A DNA stretch of 64,000 nucleotides from an uncultured Muribaculaceae bacterium (GCA_910578395.1 CAJTPZ010000004.1:124001-188000); one strand, 5' to 3'; numbered from the stretch's first letter, positions 36,183-45,633 are shown. Made by a program: numbers and translations. The notes: a model not told the origin generated them from the letters alone.

Positions 36183-37343
36183 TTATTCCGAAAGTAGATT
36201 TGATGCGAGTGCTTCAAGTTCTTTTTCGGCATTTTCTGTAAGGCGGCCGCGCAGGGTCACGATTGGCTCGACGATGGTCAGCTCTTTCATGTTCTCAAAC
36301 ATATGGCGCATTTTTTTTCCGGCAGCCGGAGCCCAAAGCCCATTCTCGACTATGGCCACTCTACGGTTGCAGAATCCCTTAAGTGAGAGGTGGTGGATAA
36401 AATCATGCATCGGAGGGAATATGTCGGCATCGTAGGTGGGTGATAGCACGACAAGATGACTCATGCGGAAAGCGTCTTCGACAGCTTCTGCCATGTCGTC
36501 GCGGCTCAGATCGGTTACCGATACCTTGGGGGCGCCCTGACCGCGCAATATGTCGGCAAGACGGTGAGCCGCCTGTGCGGTAAAACCGTGTATGGAGGCG
36601 TATGCCACCAGTACACCGGGCGTTTCTACTTCATAGGCTGCCCATGTGCGGTAAAGTGACATATATTCAGAGATATCACCTTCAAGCACAGGGCCGTGGA
36701 GAGGCGCGATTGTGTCTATCTTTTTCCCGTCGAGTTTTTTCATTACGGTCTGGACTGACCGGCCATACTTACCGACGATATTGAAGTAATATCTACGCGC
36801 CTCACATGCCCATGACAATGATGGATCAGGATTTCCGAAGCGACCGAAACCATCGGCCGAGAATAATGTGCGGGCATGTGCATCGTATATCATCATCACT
36901 TCCGGCCAATGCACCATCGGCGCTGTGATGAAAAGAAGCTCATGAGATCCGAGCGAAAGTGTATCTCCGTCGTTGACTACAATGATACGGTCATCAAAAT
37001 CCACAGCTGCCCCGGTGATAAGAGGCAACATCCTGTGGGCTACAGCCGTGCATACAAGCTGGCAACGTGGATAACGTTCCATAACCCATGCGATCTGCGA
37101 AGAATGGTCCGGTTCGAGGTGCTGTACGATTAGATAATCCGGCTCTTTTTCTTTCGGCAAGGCTTCGGAGAGATTTTTACGCCACTCTTCGGCTTTTCGG
37201 TTGTCGACAGTGTCGATCAGAGCGATTTTACGGTCTTCTATTATATATGAGTTGTAAGAGATGCCCTCCGGCACGATATACTGGCTTTCAAAAAGATCCA
37301 GATCGTAATCATATACACCTATCGGTTTGATATTGCTGTGCAT
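36183..37343 (-). CDS. FprA-family A-type flavoprotein (NO/O2 reductase)
   Basis: 386 residues. The N-terminal metallo-beta-lactamase-like domain has the diiron motif HLEPDH (H75, E77, D79, H80), further ligands in AAMVHWPEVM-like context (HWPEVMMIYD) and APLHGPVLEG; the C-terminal flavodoxin domain starts near residue 240 (GVLVAYASIHGFTAQAA). These are flavodiiron proteins that reduce nitric oxide or oxygen in the cytoplasm using electrons from rubredoxin-type donors, protecting strict anaerobes. Full length, single gene with its own regulatory region upstream (37344-37491). Confidence 0.92.
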   Translation of the reverse strand: MHSNIKPIGVYDYDLDLFESQYIVPEGISYNSYIIEDRKIALIDTVDNRKAEEWRKNLSEALPKEKEPDYLIVQHLEPDHSSQIAWVMERYPRCQLVCTAVAHRMLPLITGAAVDFDDRIIVVNDGDTLSLGSHELLFITAPMVHWPEVMMIYDAHARTLFSADGFGRFGNPDPSLSWACEARRYYFNIVGKYGRSVQTVMKKLDGKKIDTIAPLHGPVLEGDISEYMSLYRTWAAYEVETPGVLVAYASIHGFTAQAAHRLADILRGQGAPKVSVTDLSRDDMAEAVEDAFRMSHLVVLSPTYDADIFPPMHDFIHHLSLKGFCNRRVAIVENGLWAPAAGKKMRHMFENMKELTIVEPIVTLRGRLTENAEKELEALASNLLSE

Positions 37344-37491
37344 GGTTTATTTCTTTTATATATTTGAAATCTGGCGCTAAGTTACATAAAATCCATCAAG
37401 CGGGAGCATCGGTGTATGTGTGTAAGTTAAAAATACCATCATCAAAATAAAAATTTCAGTGCAAAGTGATAATACCGAGAGGTGCATAAAA

Positions 37492-37531
37492 CAATAGCAG
37501 GACAAATAAAAGCTTGCCCTGCTATTGTTTA
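37492..37531 (-). terminator. Terminator after DUF4332 gene
   Basis: 10-bp stem (37492-37501 with 37518-37527) with T-rich flanks on both strands, next to the stop of the minus-strand gene. Confidence 0.75.
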
Positions 37532-37549
37532 ATTAGTGTAGCCTGCCGG

Positions 37550-37957
37550 TCAATAGGTCATTACCGGATCGAGCTCTTTGGCCTGGTCGATCATGCGTTG
37601 TATCTCACTTTCGGAAGGAATACGTTTAGTGAGATTTTTTGCGTTGTTCACTTCAACAAGTTTAGCATGTAAGTTGGCGGCCACCCGATGACGTAGTTCT
37701 TTTACAGTATCTACTCCTGACGCTTCAAGTAGCTCGGCAAACTGTCCGGCTATGCCCTTGATGCGGAACAGGTCGGCATGGTTGGCCCATTTTAGTATAA
37801 GCTTTTCCGAAATGCCTGATTTTTTTGCGAGCGCCTCACGTTCTTTTTTTGTAGCGGCATGGTTGAGCAGATCGTCGGTGGTGACGATCTCCATTTCATT
37901 GAGCTTGACAGCATATGCTTTGTCAATACCCTCTATTTCTTTGATGCTGTACGACAT
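37550..37957 (-). CDS. DUF4332 helix-hairpin-helix-like protein
   Basis: 135 residues from the ATG at 37957, chosen because the protein then starts as family members do (SIKEIEGIDKAYAVKLNE). It consists of two helix-hairpin-helix-like repeats (GIDKAYAVKLNEM and LFRIKGIAGQFAELLEASGV), the DUF4332 arrangement, which may bind DNA or a protein partner. Function unknown. It is 87 bases downstream of the metallopeptidase gene on the same strand, possibly co-transcribed. Confidence 0.85.
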   Translation of the reverse strand: MSYSIKEIEGIDKAYAVKLNEMEIVTTDDLLNHAATKKEREALAKKSGISEKLILKWANHADLFRIKGIAGQFAELLEASGVDTVKELRHRVAANLHAKLVEVNNAKNLTKRIPSESEIQRMIDQAKELDPVMTY

Positions 37958-38044
37958 AATTTCCCGGTTTAAGATTATTGTTGGTGGTATATGCTTTAAT
38001 TTTAACAAGTTGATATTGTAAATAGTTTGAGATGTCATTAATAG

Positions 38045-38911
38045 TCAGAATTGCCCGTAGGATATTGAAAAGGTGTCGCCCTGTCTTGGGTCTCCGGTCT
38101 GCAGGCCTTTGCTGAGCCAGTTTACGCGCCATTGCGAACGACCGTGGTTAAAGCTGTCAGGCATCTCGCTTCCGGTGGCTTTGCGCTGCAGATAGTCGTC
38201 GCCTATTTTGGACGCCGCATTGACAGCCCGTTCTATGTCTCCCTCTTCGATTGATCCGAACATCTCGTTGTCATTGTGAGCCCATACGCCGGCATAGAAA
38301 TCGGCCTGAAGCTCAAGTCTTACGCTTATTTTGTTGGCATCCGTCTCATTTAGCTCCGACATTCTGTTGTGGGCCCTGTCAAGTGTTCCGAGGAGATATT
38401 GCACGTGGTGTCCGACTTCGTGTGCGATCACATAGGCATAGGTGAAATCTCCCGACGCACCTATGGTTTGTTCCATGTTTTTGAAAAAATCCAGGTCGAT
38501 ATACACCGTCTGGTCAGCCGAACAGTAAAATGGCCCCATTTGGGCTGATCCCTGACCGCATCCGGTCTGTATTGACTGGTGATACAACACCATTTTTGGC
38601 GGAGTATAGGTTCCCCAGCCTTGTCGTTCAAATTCTCTGGTCCATACATCTTCGGTTCCTGCAAGCACCTGTGATGCCAATGTGGCCAGACGCTCATCTT
38701 CGGCGTTGGGGACATAGTCTGATTCTCTGCCGTTCTGCGACAGCTGGTTTAGTGATGACTGCATCACATCGCCGATTCCTCCTCCCGACATAAGTGTGAT
38801 CACAGCTGCAATGATAACACCTATGATGCCTCCGCCGATTCCTATGTTTTTGCCAGATATGCGTCTTTTGTCGACGACATTGTTGCTTTGACGACGTCCG
38901 TTAAGTCTCAT
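38045..38911 (-). CDS. YpfJ-family neutral zinc metallopeptidase
   Basis: 288 residues. An N-terminal membrane helix (GIGGGIIGVIIAAVITLM, 24-41) anchors a periplasmic domain with zinc-binding HEVGHHVQ (H164, E165, H168), preceded by CGQGSAQMGPFYCSAD and followed by RLELQADFYAG with a third zinc ligand. This is the YpfJ / Zn_peptidase family (PF04228). Its substrate is unknown. It is a typical, full-length member. It precedes the DUF4332 gene on the same strand. Confidence 0.92.
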   Translation of the reverse strand: MRLNGRRQSNNVVDKRRISGKNIGIGGGIIGVIIAAVITLMSGGGIGDVMQSSLNQLSQNGRESDYVPNAEDERLATLASQVLAGTEDVWTREFERQGWGTYTPPKMVLYHQSIQTGCGQGSAQMGPFYCSADQTVYIDLDFFKNMEQTIGASGDFTYAYVIAHEVGHHVQYLLGTLDRAHNRMSELNETDANKISVRLELQADFYAGVWAHNDNEMFGSIEEGDIERAVNAASKIGDDYLQRKATGSEMPDSFNHGRSQWRVNWLSKGLQTGDPRQGDTFSISYGQF

Positions 38912-39136
38912 GTTTGGAATGTAAAATGGTTACTTGTTGTACTGTCTATTAACTTCTAACGATTTGTAATGTAAAATCGTTTTTGCGACAACACTGCTTA
39001 CATGACCGAGATAATGACGAATATTAACAATAGTCTGATTATTGCATAAAAAATGTGACCTTGGGAACTCTTTGCGGGATATCCCTGTTTTAATCATACA
39101 TGCCGAAAATGGCAAATAAACATAAAATTTAATACT

Positions 39137-39427
39137 ATGGATTGCAAATGCAACAAAGAAAAACGTTCTTATCATTTCCATATTTCAGAAGTGGTTGATG
39201 GTAAGATTCAGGATGTGATGAGCTTCAATTTCGGTGGCCATCATGATCTTGCCGCGTTAGCAAAACTTGCCGCCGAGAAAGAAAACCTGAGTGACAAACA
39301 CGCTAAGGAGCTGATGGTAGGACTTCGTCTGATGCATCATGCGCTGAAGAAGTATCCTGACAACAAGCTGTTTGCTGAGTTCCTCGGGCAGCTAAATGAT
39401 TTCAAGCACGCTCTCAAAGGCAAGTAG
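39137..39427 (+). CDS. DUF3861 small protein
   Basis: 96 residues with a cysteine pair at the start (CKC), the strand RSYHFHISEVVDG, and helical part ELMVGLRLMHHAL that fit DUF3861. Function unknown; soluble. It is followed by a strong terminator (39451-39487), and preceded by the AT-rich region shared with the divergent metallopeptidase gene. Confidence 0.8.
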   Translation: MDCKCNKEKRSYHFHISEVVDGKIQDVMSFNFGGHHDLAALAKLAAEKENLSDKHAKELMVGLRLMHHALKKYPDNKLFAEFLGQLNDFKHALKGK

Positions 39428-39450
39428 GACAGATTATAAATCTGTTAATT

Positions 39451-39487
39451 AAAAAAGATTGTGTCATAGTTATGACGCAATCTTTTT
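39451..39487. terminator. Terminator after DUF3861 gene
   Basis: Long stem of about 16 pairs (39452-39468 with 39471-39487) with A-rich and T-rich arms; bidirectional form. Confidence 0.9.
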
Positions 39488-39574
39488 GCATATACACACT
39501 TTTTATTGTCGCTTATTGTGGCCCCAGTGCATGTTTGAATACTAAGCTTTGGTGGCTCCTTGCAGTAAAATCCG

Positions 39575-39582
39575 TAAATTTG
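39575..39582 (+). promoter_or_regulatory. -7 box for the fimbrial-type OmpA/DUF3575 gene
   Basis: TAAATTTG, 20 bases before the ATG at 39602; a TTG at 39549-39551 is 23 bases upstream. Confidence 0.55.
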
Positions 39583-39601
39583 CAGTGATATTCTTAGAGG
39601 G

Positions 39602-40873
39602 ATGAAAAGGTTGATCATATTTCTACTGTTGAATATTTGTACTGTAATTTGGGTAATGTCTCAGACGGTAGCTGATTCAGTGCGAATCCACTTCCAGCCA
39701 AGAAGCGGCCGGATCAAACCGGACTATGATAACAGCTTCTTGTGTGATTTTTTGGAAAGAGTACACCGAAATGCTGCTGGAGGAAACGTTGAACGTTTGG
39801 TTGTACGGGCATATACTTCTCCTGATGGGGTAAGTACAGACAATATTCAATTAAGTGCCAACCGTTGCCGGTCGGTTGCCGACTATATCATATCGCAAAC
39901 CGGAGTTGATCCAGCTCTGATCGATATGCATCCAGGTGGTATCGCATGGGATAAGCTCCGTGATATGATTGCCGCCGACAGTTGTGTGCCAGGCCGTCTG
40001 AAAGCGCTTGATATAATTGACCACACTCCGATATGGGTTCGGGATGTGCATGGTGATATTACCGGAGGCCGTAAGAAAGGTCTTATGGACTTAAAGGAAG
40101 GCCAGACCTATCTGTGGCTGAGACAGCATTTCTTTGACAGGCTGCATTATGCGACGGTGGTGCTTTATGTGAAGCAGGCAGAAGTGGTACCCCATGCTCC
40201 ACTCGCCAGGGTTATTCAAAATAATAAGGTAAAAACTCCTGCATTTATAGCAGATTCTGTTATTGTCAATAAATTACAGCTGCCATGTCTTTCGGTCATT
40301 AAAAGCATATGTCCTTCTGCTTCGGAGTCCGGCAGACAGTCTGCCGGCAGGTTGGCTCTGAAAACCAACCTGCTTTATGCAGCTGTGTTGTTACCGTCAA
40401 TTGAACTGGAGTGGCGTCTGAGTGATTATTGGACGATGGGAGTAGAGGGAAATATGGCATGGTGGAAAAAGCGTACAGATCACAAATGCTATCAACTGGT
40501 GATAGCAAATACCATGGTGCGACGATGGATGCGTGGCGGAAGTCTGCGAAAAGGATTCTACATCGGAGCTTTTGCAGGAGCCGGATTGTATGATTTTGAA
40601 AATGGTAAGAAAGGCTATCTTGGCGAAGGTATCATGGCCGGGCTGAGCATCGGCTATCTTTGGCCTTTGGGCAGGCATTTCGCTATAGAGGCTGAAGCAG
40701 GAGGTGGATGGATGATGACACGCTATAAAGAGTATATTCCCTATGAAGGCCATCACTTGTATGTGCGTACTCAAAATATGATTTTTTTTGGACCACTTAA
40801 ACTGAAACTGGCGATAGTGTGGTTGCTGGGGCATAAAGCTAACCGTGGAGAGGAGAAAGGAGATAGGGTATGA
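39602..40873 (+). CDS. OmpA-like N-terminus fused to DUF3575 beta-barrel, fimbria-associated
   Basis: 423 residues with a signal peptide (LIIFLLLNICTVIWVMS). Residues to about 190 look like the OmpA/peptidoglycan-associated fold (VRAYTSPDG, NIQLSANRCRSVADYI) and the remainder is a DUF3575 beta-barrel (RLALKTNLLYAAVLLPSIEL). This fusion occurs at the head of Mfa/fimbrial operons. Its stop overlaps the start of the DUF5119 gene (ATGA, 40870-40873). It may anchor or guide fimbrial proteins at the outer membrane. Confidence 0.8.
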   Translation: MKRLIIFLLLNICTVIWVMSQTVADSVRIHFQPRSGRIKPDYDNSFLCDFLERVHRNAAGGNVERLVVRAYTSPDGVSTDNIQLSANRCRSVADYIISQTGVDPALIDMHPGGIAWDKLRDMIAADSCVPGRLKALDIIDHTPIWVRDVHGDITGGRKKGLMDLKEGQTYLWLRQHFFDRLHYATVVLYVKQAEVVPHAPLARVIQNNKVKTPAFIADSVIVNKLQLPCLSVIKSICPSASESGRQSAGRLALKTNLLYAAVLLPSIELEWRLSDYWTMGVEGNMAWWKKRTDHKCYQLVIANTMVRRWMRGGSLRKGFYIGAFAGAGLYDFENGKKGYLGEGIMAGLSIGYLWPLGRHFAIEAEAGGGWMMTRYKEYIPYEGHHLYVRTQNMIFFGPLKLKLAIVWLLGHKANRGEEKGDRV

Positions 40874-41859
40874 CATGTGTTTACTCAATGTGCATGACGG
40901 CCTGTATGCGGTTTTTAGAGTCAGTTTCATTAGTGATTCTGCTTTTTGTGTTAGAGTCGTGTCGCGAGGATCTTTGTTACAATCACTTCGGTGAGGCGGA
41001 TGTCAGTTTTCAATGGCCTGAAACGCCATCTTCACAACCTGAATTTCCTGAAGGGGTTACCATGATGGTTTATGACGACGATTCAGGTCAGTATACCGAA
41101 AATTTCCTTAAACCCACAGGTGGCAATGTGAATTTCGGCAGTGGCAGCGCAAGTTCCATACTGATATACAACAACGATACGGAGTGCATACGATTTTTTG
41201 ATCTCTCATCACCAACCTCTGCATATGCGACATCTGTCGCGGCCGACCGTCAGGTATCTGAGAGCTTGAGGAAACTGCATCCCGATGAACCGGCACTAAG
41301 CCCGCCCGACATGCTTTATGCCGCCTATATCGAGGCTATTCCTGATGTCGGGAAGCATGAAAAACTTGAATTGCCTATTGATATCAAGCAGTTGGTATGC
41401 ACCTATGAAGTGTTTTATGAATTCGAGTATGGTCGAAATCGTGTCACATTGGCTCGTGGTGCGTTGGCCGGTATGGCAGAGACGGTGCTACTGCATAACG
41501 GCGCTACTCCGCGAGGAGGTGCCACGTTATTATATGACTGTGATCTGACAGAAGAAGATGTACGTGCGACGGTCCTGTCATTTGGAGTGCCGGGGTATCC
41601 CTTTGGCGGTACAGTTGCCCGCGAGGCTCGACGCAATACGTTGCAGCTGGAGGTAAAGTTGTCCAATGGAAAGATAAAGGAGTTTGTGTTTGACGTCAGT
41701 GATCAGCTTGCCGATCAACCTCGTGGAGGAGTGTTGCATGTGTCGGGTCTGCGTATTGAGGATGACGAAAGCTCAAGCGATTCCGGTTTTGATGTAGATA
41801 TAGATGATTGGGATAATCAGGAGGAAATCGATATCCCTGTGGGTGGCCAGGTTGTATGA
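40870..41859 (+). CDS. DUF5119 lipoprotein, fimbrial locus
   Basis: 329 residues from the ATG at 40870, which overlaps the upstream stop; an internal ATG at 40906 would give a shorter signal peptide beginning MRFLESVSLVILLF. Lipoprotein cysteine in LFVLESCREDL. The pattern VTMMVYDDDSGQ and the later strand segments fit the DUF5119 family of fimbrial accessory proteins. It carries an Asp/Glu/Ser-rich tail. Located on the outer membrane. It is the second gene of the operon with the OmpA/DUF3575 gene and is convergent with a fimbrillin gene. Confidence 0.8.
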   Translation: MTCVYSMCMTACMRFLESVSLVILLFVLESCREDLCYNHFGEADVSFQWPETPSSQPEFPEGVTMMVYDDDSGQYTENFLKPTGGNVNFGSGSASSILIYNNDTECIRFFDLSSPTSAYATSVAADRQVSESLRKLHPDEPALSPPDMLYAAYIEAIPDVGKHEKLELPIDIKQLVCTYEVFYEFEYGRNRVTLARGALAGMAETVLLHNGATPRGGATLLYDCDLTEEDVRATVLSFGVPGYPFGGTVAREARRNTLQLEVKLSNGKIKEFVFDVSDQLADQPRGGVLHVSGLRIEDDESSSDSGFDVDIDDWDNQEEIDIPVGGQVV

Positions 41860-41884
41860 AAGGATAGCTGTAATGGCCGGACGG

Positions 41885-41927
41885 AAAAAAAGAGCTTGGT
41901 AATTTATCATACCAAGCTCTTTTTTTT
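41885..41927. terminator. Bidirectional terminator between DUF5119 and fimbrillin genes
   Basis: 17-bp stem (41885-41901 with 41911-41927) with A-run and T-run; serves both convergent genes. Confidence 0.93.
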
Positions 41928-41975
41928 ACCCGTTCCGACAAATGGAAAGGGATTTATCGCAAACTGGAACTGTTA

Positions 41976-43022
41976 TCAACCACCTACGTTAAAATCTGTG
42001 TCGGGAGACTCCGTCCAGTCCTGAATACCGTTGGTCGCATCAACTGTGAATTCGATTTTTTCTACTCCGGCTGCGCTGCCGTTCACAGTAATGTTATAAG
42101 TATAGGATGTTCCGATGCCCCATACCGGCTTAAGGTTGCCCTTTATGTTATCGCTCTTTATCACTTCAGTGCCTTGCAGAACTTTGATATCAAAGCTCAA
42201 TGTGACATTGTTTGAGCTATATGCTACCGGAAGAACAAAGCAGCTCTGTGTATTCAGCTCTTTTGCTGCTACGGCATCAGAGCCGCCTTCGGCTTCTTTC
42301 CCGGCCTGGATTGTATTATCGGTTCCTTCTATAGTCATTGGCACCATGGTCCATTTGTTTTCGCCGGCATTGTATTCTATAGTGCGTGACTGGTTGCTCC
42401 AGGCGTTTGTCTGTGAAGAGAAGTCAGCCTTATCATATACATTATGGAGCTCTACATTTGAAATTTCAATAGTGAAATCAGGATCAAATCCACTCTTGAA
42501 TTTGGCTTTTACCCTTGAAAGCAGGTGTTTGAAGCTGAAAGAAACAGTCGAGTTGCCTGTTTCTTTGGCGGTAATGGATCCTGACTCTGCATAGATCAGA
42601 TCATGCTGATGCTCATTGTTGCATACAAAGTCGGTGATCTTGAAAGTTCCGGCTTCGGCGCCCGATGTGGCAAATTCAGGTGTACCTTTTGTCAACGGTT
42701 GATTCTCACAGCTATAACCATAGAATTTATATGTGGCGTCCTTTACCCAATACTTGGATGATCCTTCATAAGTCCAAGTGGCATCGGCTTCCTTGGATAC
42801 CGGTACACCACTGAATACGGTGTGATATCCGCTGACATCTTTTGGAGTGTATCCTCCATACACCATAAATTTGTTGAATGAGTCATTTGTCAGAGCACGG
42901 GAAACATTTGTATTGAACCCAATAACAGCACCTGATTCAATATTTTCATCAATTATATCGGTGTTGGTACATGCTGCCAATGACAATGTGGCTGCTAAAC
43001 ACAAAATACTTTGTTTAATCAT
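41976..43022 (-). CDS. Fimbrillin-family lipoprotein
   Basis: 348 residues with a lipoprotein signal (LAATLSLAACTNTD). The body has the fimbrillin/Mfl pattern: SRALTNDSFNKFMVYGGY, TVSFSFKHLLSRVKAKF and, near the C-terminus, TSYTYNITVNGSAAGVEKIEF, followed by DWTESPDTDFNVGG. Mfa1/FimA-type proteins are exported as lipoproteins, cut, and polymerise by strand exchange into fimbriae. It is convergent with the DUF5119 operon, so subunit and accessory genes are on opposite strands. Full length. Confidence 0.88.
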   Translation of the reverse strand: MIKQSILCLAATLSLAACTNTDIIDENIESGAVIGFNTNVSRALTNDSFNKFMVYGGYTPKDVSGYHTVFSGVPVSKEADATWTYEGSSKYWVKDATYKFYGYSCENQPLTKGTPEFATSGAEAGTFKITDFVCNNEHQHDLIYAESGSITAKETGNSTVSFSFKHLLSRVKAKFKSGFDPDFTIEISNVELHNVYDKADFSSQTNAWSNQSRTIEYNAGENKWTMVPMTIEGTDNTIQAGKEAEGGSDAVAAKELNTQSCFVLPVAYSSNNVTLSFDIKVLQGTEVIKSDNIKGNLKPVWGIGTSYTYNITVNGSAAGVEKIEFTVDATNGIQDWTESPDTDFNVGG

Positions 43023-43069
43023 ATTACATTGAATTTAATAACAATTAACTGTTTTTTGAATTTGCGGCG

Positions 43070-43077
43070 CAAATGTA
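43070..43077 (-). promoter_or_regulatory. -7 box for fimbrillin gene
   Basis: TACATTTG on the minus strand, about 48 bases before the ATG at 43022. Confidence 0.55.
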
Positions 43078-43411
43078 ATAGGTGTGTATGAAAAATCCCA
43101 ATCATTGGTAACCGAATTAACAATATTTTAACCGTGAAAAAGATTGTTTGCAAAAATTAATACGATTCTGCTTTTGTGATTTATGTTCTGTAAATTTTGC
43201 TCCTTTAGGTGGGTTTTTAAACATATTTTATTCCATAAATAGCTTTTGAGCAGGATATTACCATTGCACAAACATTTGACACATGAAAAGAACTGAAAGT
43301 CGGACGGATGAATAAAATGTGAATTGACTGAGTTGATTAAATATTTTCGGCGGATTCTGGTTGATGTCGGAAAAAAGTTGCTGATATTTCTCGGTCTATC
43401 AGATAAAATGT

Positions 43412-43419
43412 TATATTTG
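43412..43419 (+). promoter_or_regulatory. -7 box for TIM-barrel gene with long leader
   Basis: TATATTTG, about 130 bases before the ATG at 43553. Confidence 0.5.
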
Positions 43420-43552
43420 CAGATAAGAACCTGTTGTAGGCATAGTGCTGCAAATTGTTGAAATCACAAAGTCGCTACATCATATTCCGGACATGCATTA
43501 ATGGCCTGTTTATTATATATCCAAGCCGATATTAATCTAAAATAAACCAATC

Positions 43553-44470
43553 ATGAGAAAAATTATTACGTTTAGACTTCTGGCGGTAATCATTGCGGCT
43601 GTAGCTTTTATGGCTAATCCGGTTGCTGGATTTGGCAAGGACAAGAAAGTGGGCATTCAGCTTTACTCCGTAATGGACGCTATGAGAAAAGATCCTCAGA
43701 AATCGGTTGAAAGACTTACCGGCATGGGGTACAATGTGTTTGAACTTGTGCAGTGGGGCGGTGACCCAAAAGTGTTCGGTATGCCGGCCGATGAGTTCAA
43801 GGCTTTGTGCAATAAATCGGGAGCAGAAATAGTCTCTACACATTCGAGCATACAGGAAGAGCCCGGAAATGAGGAAGATGTAATGAACCGCTGGCGCAAG
43901 CTGTTTGAAATTCAAAAGGCTTGTGGCGGCAAGTATTTTGTTATTCCGAGCTATAAAGTCGATTACACAGTCGCTGATGTCCAGCGCATGTGCGATTATC
44001 TGAACCGGGTAGGCAAAATTGCTTCTGAGTATGGCCTTCAGTTGGGTTACCATAATCACGCTAATGAGTACAAAAAGCTGAATGACAGCGATGACGTGAT
44101 GTGGGAATATCTGGTAGAACACACAAATCCGGAATATGTATGTTTTGAACTTGATGTTTATTGGTGTACAAAAGGAGAGAAGTCGCCGATCGAATATCTG
44201 AAGAAATATCCGGAGCGCATAAAGATCCTGCACATAAAGGACGATTTTGTGATCGGAGATAGCGGTGCGATTGATTTCGAGGGCATTTTCAAACAGTTCT
44301 ATAAAAATGGAATGAGCGATTATGTCGTTGAGATCGAAACTCCAGAAGCTTTGAGAGAAAAGAAAAACGCCGATGGAAGCAAATACACTTCGGAGCAGAT
44401 TTCCGATGAGGTTTTTGAGGCGGCACGCAAAAGTGCGGAATATCTGAAGAAAGCCAAATTCGTGAAGTAA
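43553..44470 (+). CDS. Secreted sugar isomerase/epimerase-like TIM-barrel protein
   Basis: 305 residues with a signal peptide (LAVIIAAVAFMANPVAGFG). The AP-endonuclease-2/xylose-isomerase-like TIM barrel is clear: VGIQLYSVMDAMRKD, LGYHNHANEYK, CFELDVYW (metal ligands Glu, Asp), HIKDDFVIG and VEIETPE. Members act on sugars or inositols as isomerases/epimerases or as lyases (DUF-like sugar phosphate isomerase). The exported form is common in Bacteroidetes. Substrate unknown. It has its own promoter. Confidence 0.87.
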   Translation: MRKIITFRLLAVIIAAVAFMANPVAGFGKDKKVGIQLYSVMDAMRKDPQKSVERLTGMGYNVFELVQWGGDPKVFGMPADEFKALCNKSGAEIVSTHSSIQEEPGNEEDVMNRWRKLFEIQKACGGKYFVIPSYKVDYTVADVQRMCDYLNRVGKIASEYGLQLGYHNHANEYKKLNDSDDVMWEYLVEHTNPEYVCFELDVYWCTKGEKSPIEYLKKYPERIKILHIKDDFVIGDSGAIDFEGIFKQFYKNGMSDYVVEIETPEALREKKNADGSKYTSEQISDEVFEAARKSAEYLKKAKFVK

Positions 44471-44549
44471 GCATTCAGATCCATAGAACAACAGTGGCCG
44501 GTGTGATATTGCTTCACACCGGTCACTTGTATTTAGGCGGGTCTGCTGC

Positions 44550-45629
44550 TTATCGAGGCATGTGATTGTTGAAAAACACCGCAATCCGGTCAAAAGGGAT
44601 TTTGTCCGTGTTGTCGTAAAGGTCGGTATGATCGGAATCCGGCACTATGAGAAGTTCTTTGTTGTCACCACGAAGTTTCATGAATGCATCTTTTCCCATG
44701 TAAAGTGAATGTGCTTTCTCTCCATGCATTACCATTACAGCGTTGCGTATCTCATCGGCTCGGTTCAGCAGAGGGAAATTGATAAATGGCAGTGCCATTG
44801 TCGAGTTCCACCCGTCGTTGGAATTGCCCGAACGAACGTGATAACCGCGAGAAGTTTTATAGTAGTCGTAATACCTTTTTACAAATTCAGGAGCATTGTC
44901 GGGAAGTGGATCTGCCACTCCGCCTCCACGTTTATATTTGCCATTGCGATAGTCGTCGGTGCGTTGCACCGACATGGCTTTTAACATAGTGTAACGGTAA
45001 TCGGCGTTGTTGTCGGTGTTGAAGTATCCGTTTGATATGTTTTCGCTCATGTCGTACATCGTAGATGCCACAGTGGCTTTGATGCGGGGATCGTTGGCTG
45101 CGGCATTTATAGCAAGGCCACCCCATCCGCATATTCCGAGTATGCCTATACAGTTCGGGGCGACCTCGATCTGGATCGAGAGAAAATCCACTGCGGCAGA
45201 GAAGTCCTCGGTGTTGATATCGGGGGACGCGACGCGTCGGGGCATACCCCCGCTCTCTCCGGTAAACGACGGATCAAATGCGATAGTGATAAATCCTCGC
45301 TCGGCAAGTTGCTGCGCATAGAGTCCTGAGCATTGTTCTTTGACGGCTCCGAATGGTCCGCTTATCGCTATTGCCGGCAATTTGCCTGTGTATTCCTTGG
45401 GGATGTACATATCGGCGGCCAGCGTTATGCCGTAGCGGTTGACAAACGTTACTTTGCGATGGTTGATTTTGTCACTTTTAGGGAACACCTTGTCCCACTC
45501 CTGTGTAAGCTGGAGTTGTTCTATGGGAGCCAGCGATGTGTCGGTGTTGCGGTTGTTCATGATCGGTGTATTTGCTGTGGTTGTGGTTGTAGCCGCTGCT
45601 ATAATCGCAGCTGTAAGAATCTTTCTCAT
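44550..45629 (-). CDS. Alpha/beta hydrolase, secreted, dienelactone-hydrolase-like
   Basis: 359 residues with a signal peptide rich in Ala/Thr (ILTAAIIAAATTTTTANT). The alpha/beta fold has AIAISGPFGAVKEQCSG (oxyanion side), ITIAFDPSFTGESGG, nucleophile elbow GICGWGG with Cys 167, and VPDSDHTDLYD containing the catalytic Asp and His. A cysteine nucleophile is found in dienelactone hydrolase and relatives and in YcjY-like enzymes. Substrate unknown. It is divergent from an AraC-type regulator, which probably controls it. Confidence 0.83.
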   Translation of the reverse strand: MRKILTAAIIAAATTTTTANTPIMNNRNTDTSLAPIEQLQLTQEWDKVFPKSDKINHRKVTFVNRYGITLAADMYIPKEYTGKLPAIAISGPFGAVKEQCSGLYAQQLAERGFITIAFDPSFTGESGGMPRRVASPDINTEDFSAAVDFLSIQIEVAPNCIGILGICGWGGLAINAAANDPRIKATVASTMYDMSENISNGYFNTDNNADYRYTMLKAMSVQRTDDYRNGKYKRGGGVADPLPDNAPEFVKRYYDYYKTSRGYHVRSGNSNDGWNSTMALPFINFPLLNRADEIRNAVMVMHGEKAHSLYMGKDAFMKLRGDNKELLIVPDSDHTDLYDNTDKIPFDRIAVFFNNHMPR

Positions 45630-45633
45630 GTTG

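Larger units (their letters stand above)
43023..43552. other. 530-bp intergenic region with two promoters, otherwise empty
   Basis: Holds the fimbrillin -7 box (43070-43077) and the -7 box of the TIM-barrel gene (43412-43419), which leaves a leader of about 125 bases. Between 43100 and 43400 I see no ORF, repeat or hairpin of note; the sequence is AT-rich. Confidence 0.6.

Noticed and set aside
43532..44593. 353-codon minus-strand frame opposite the TIM-barrel gene
   Set aside because: It is the antisense shadow of a clear TIM-barrel protein with signal peptide and metal ligands.
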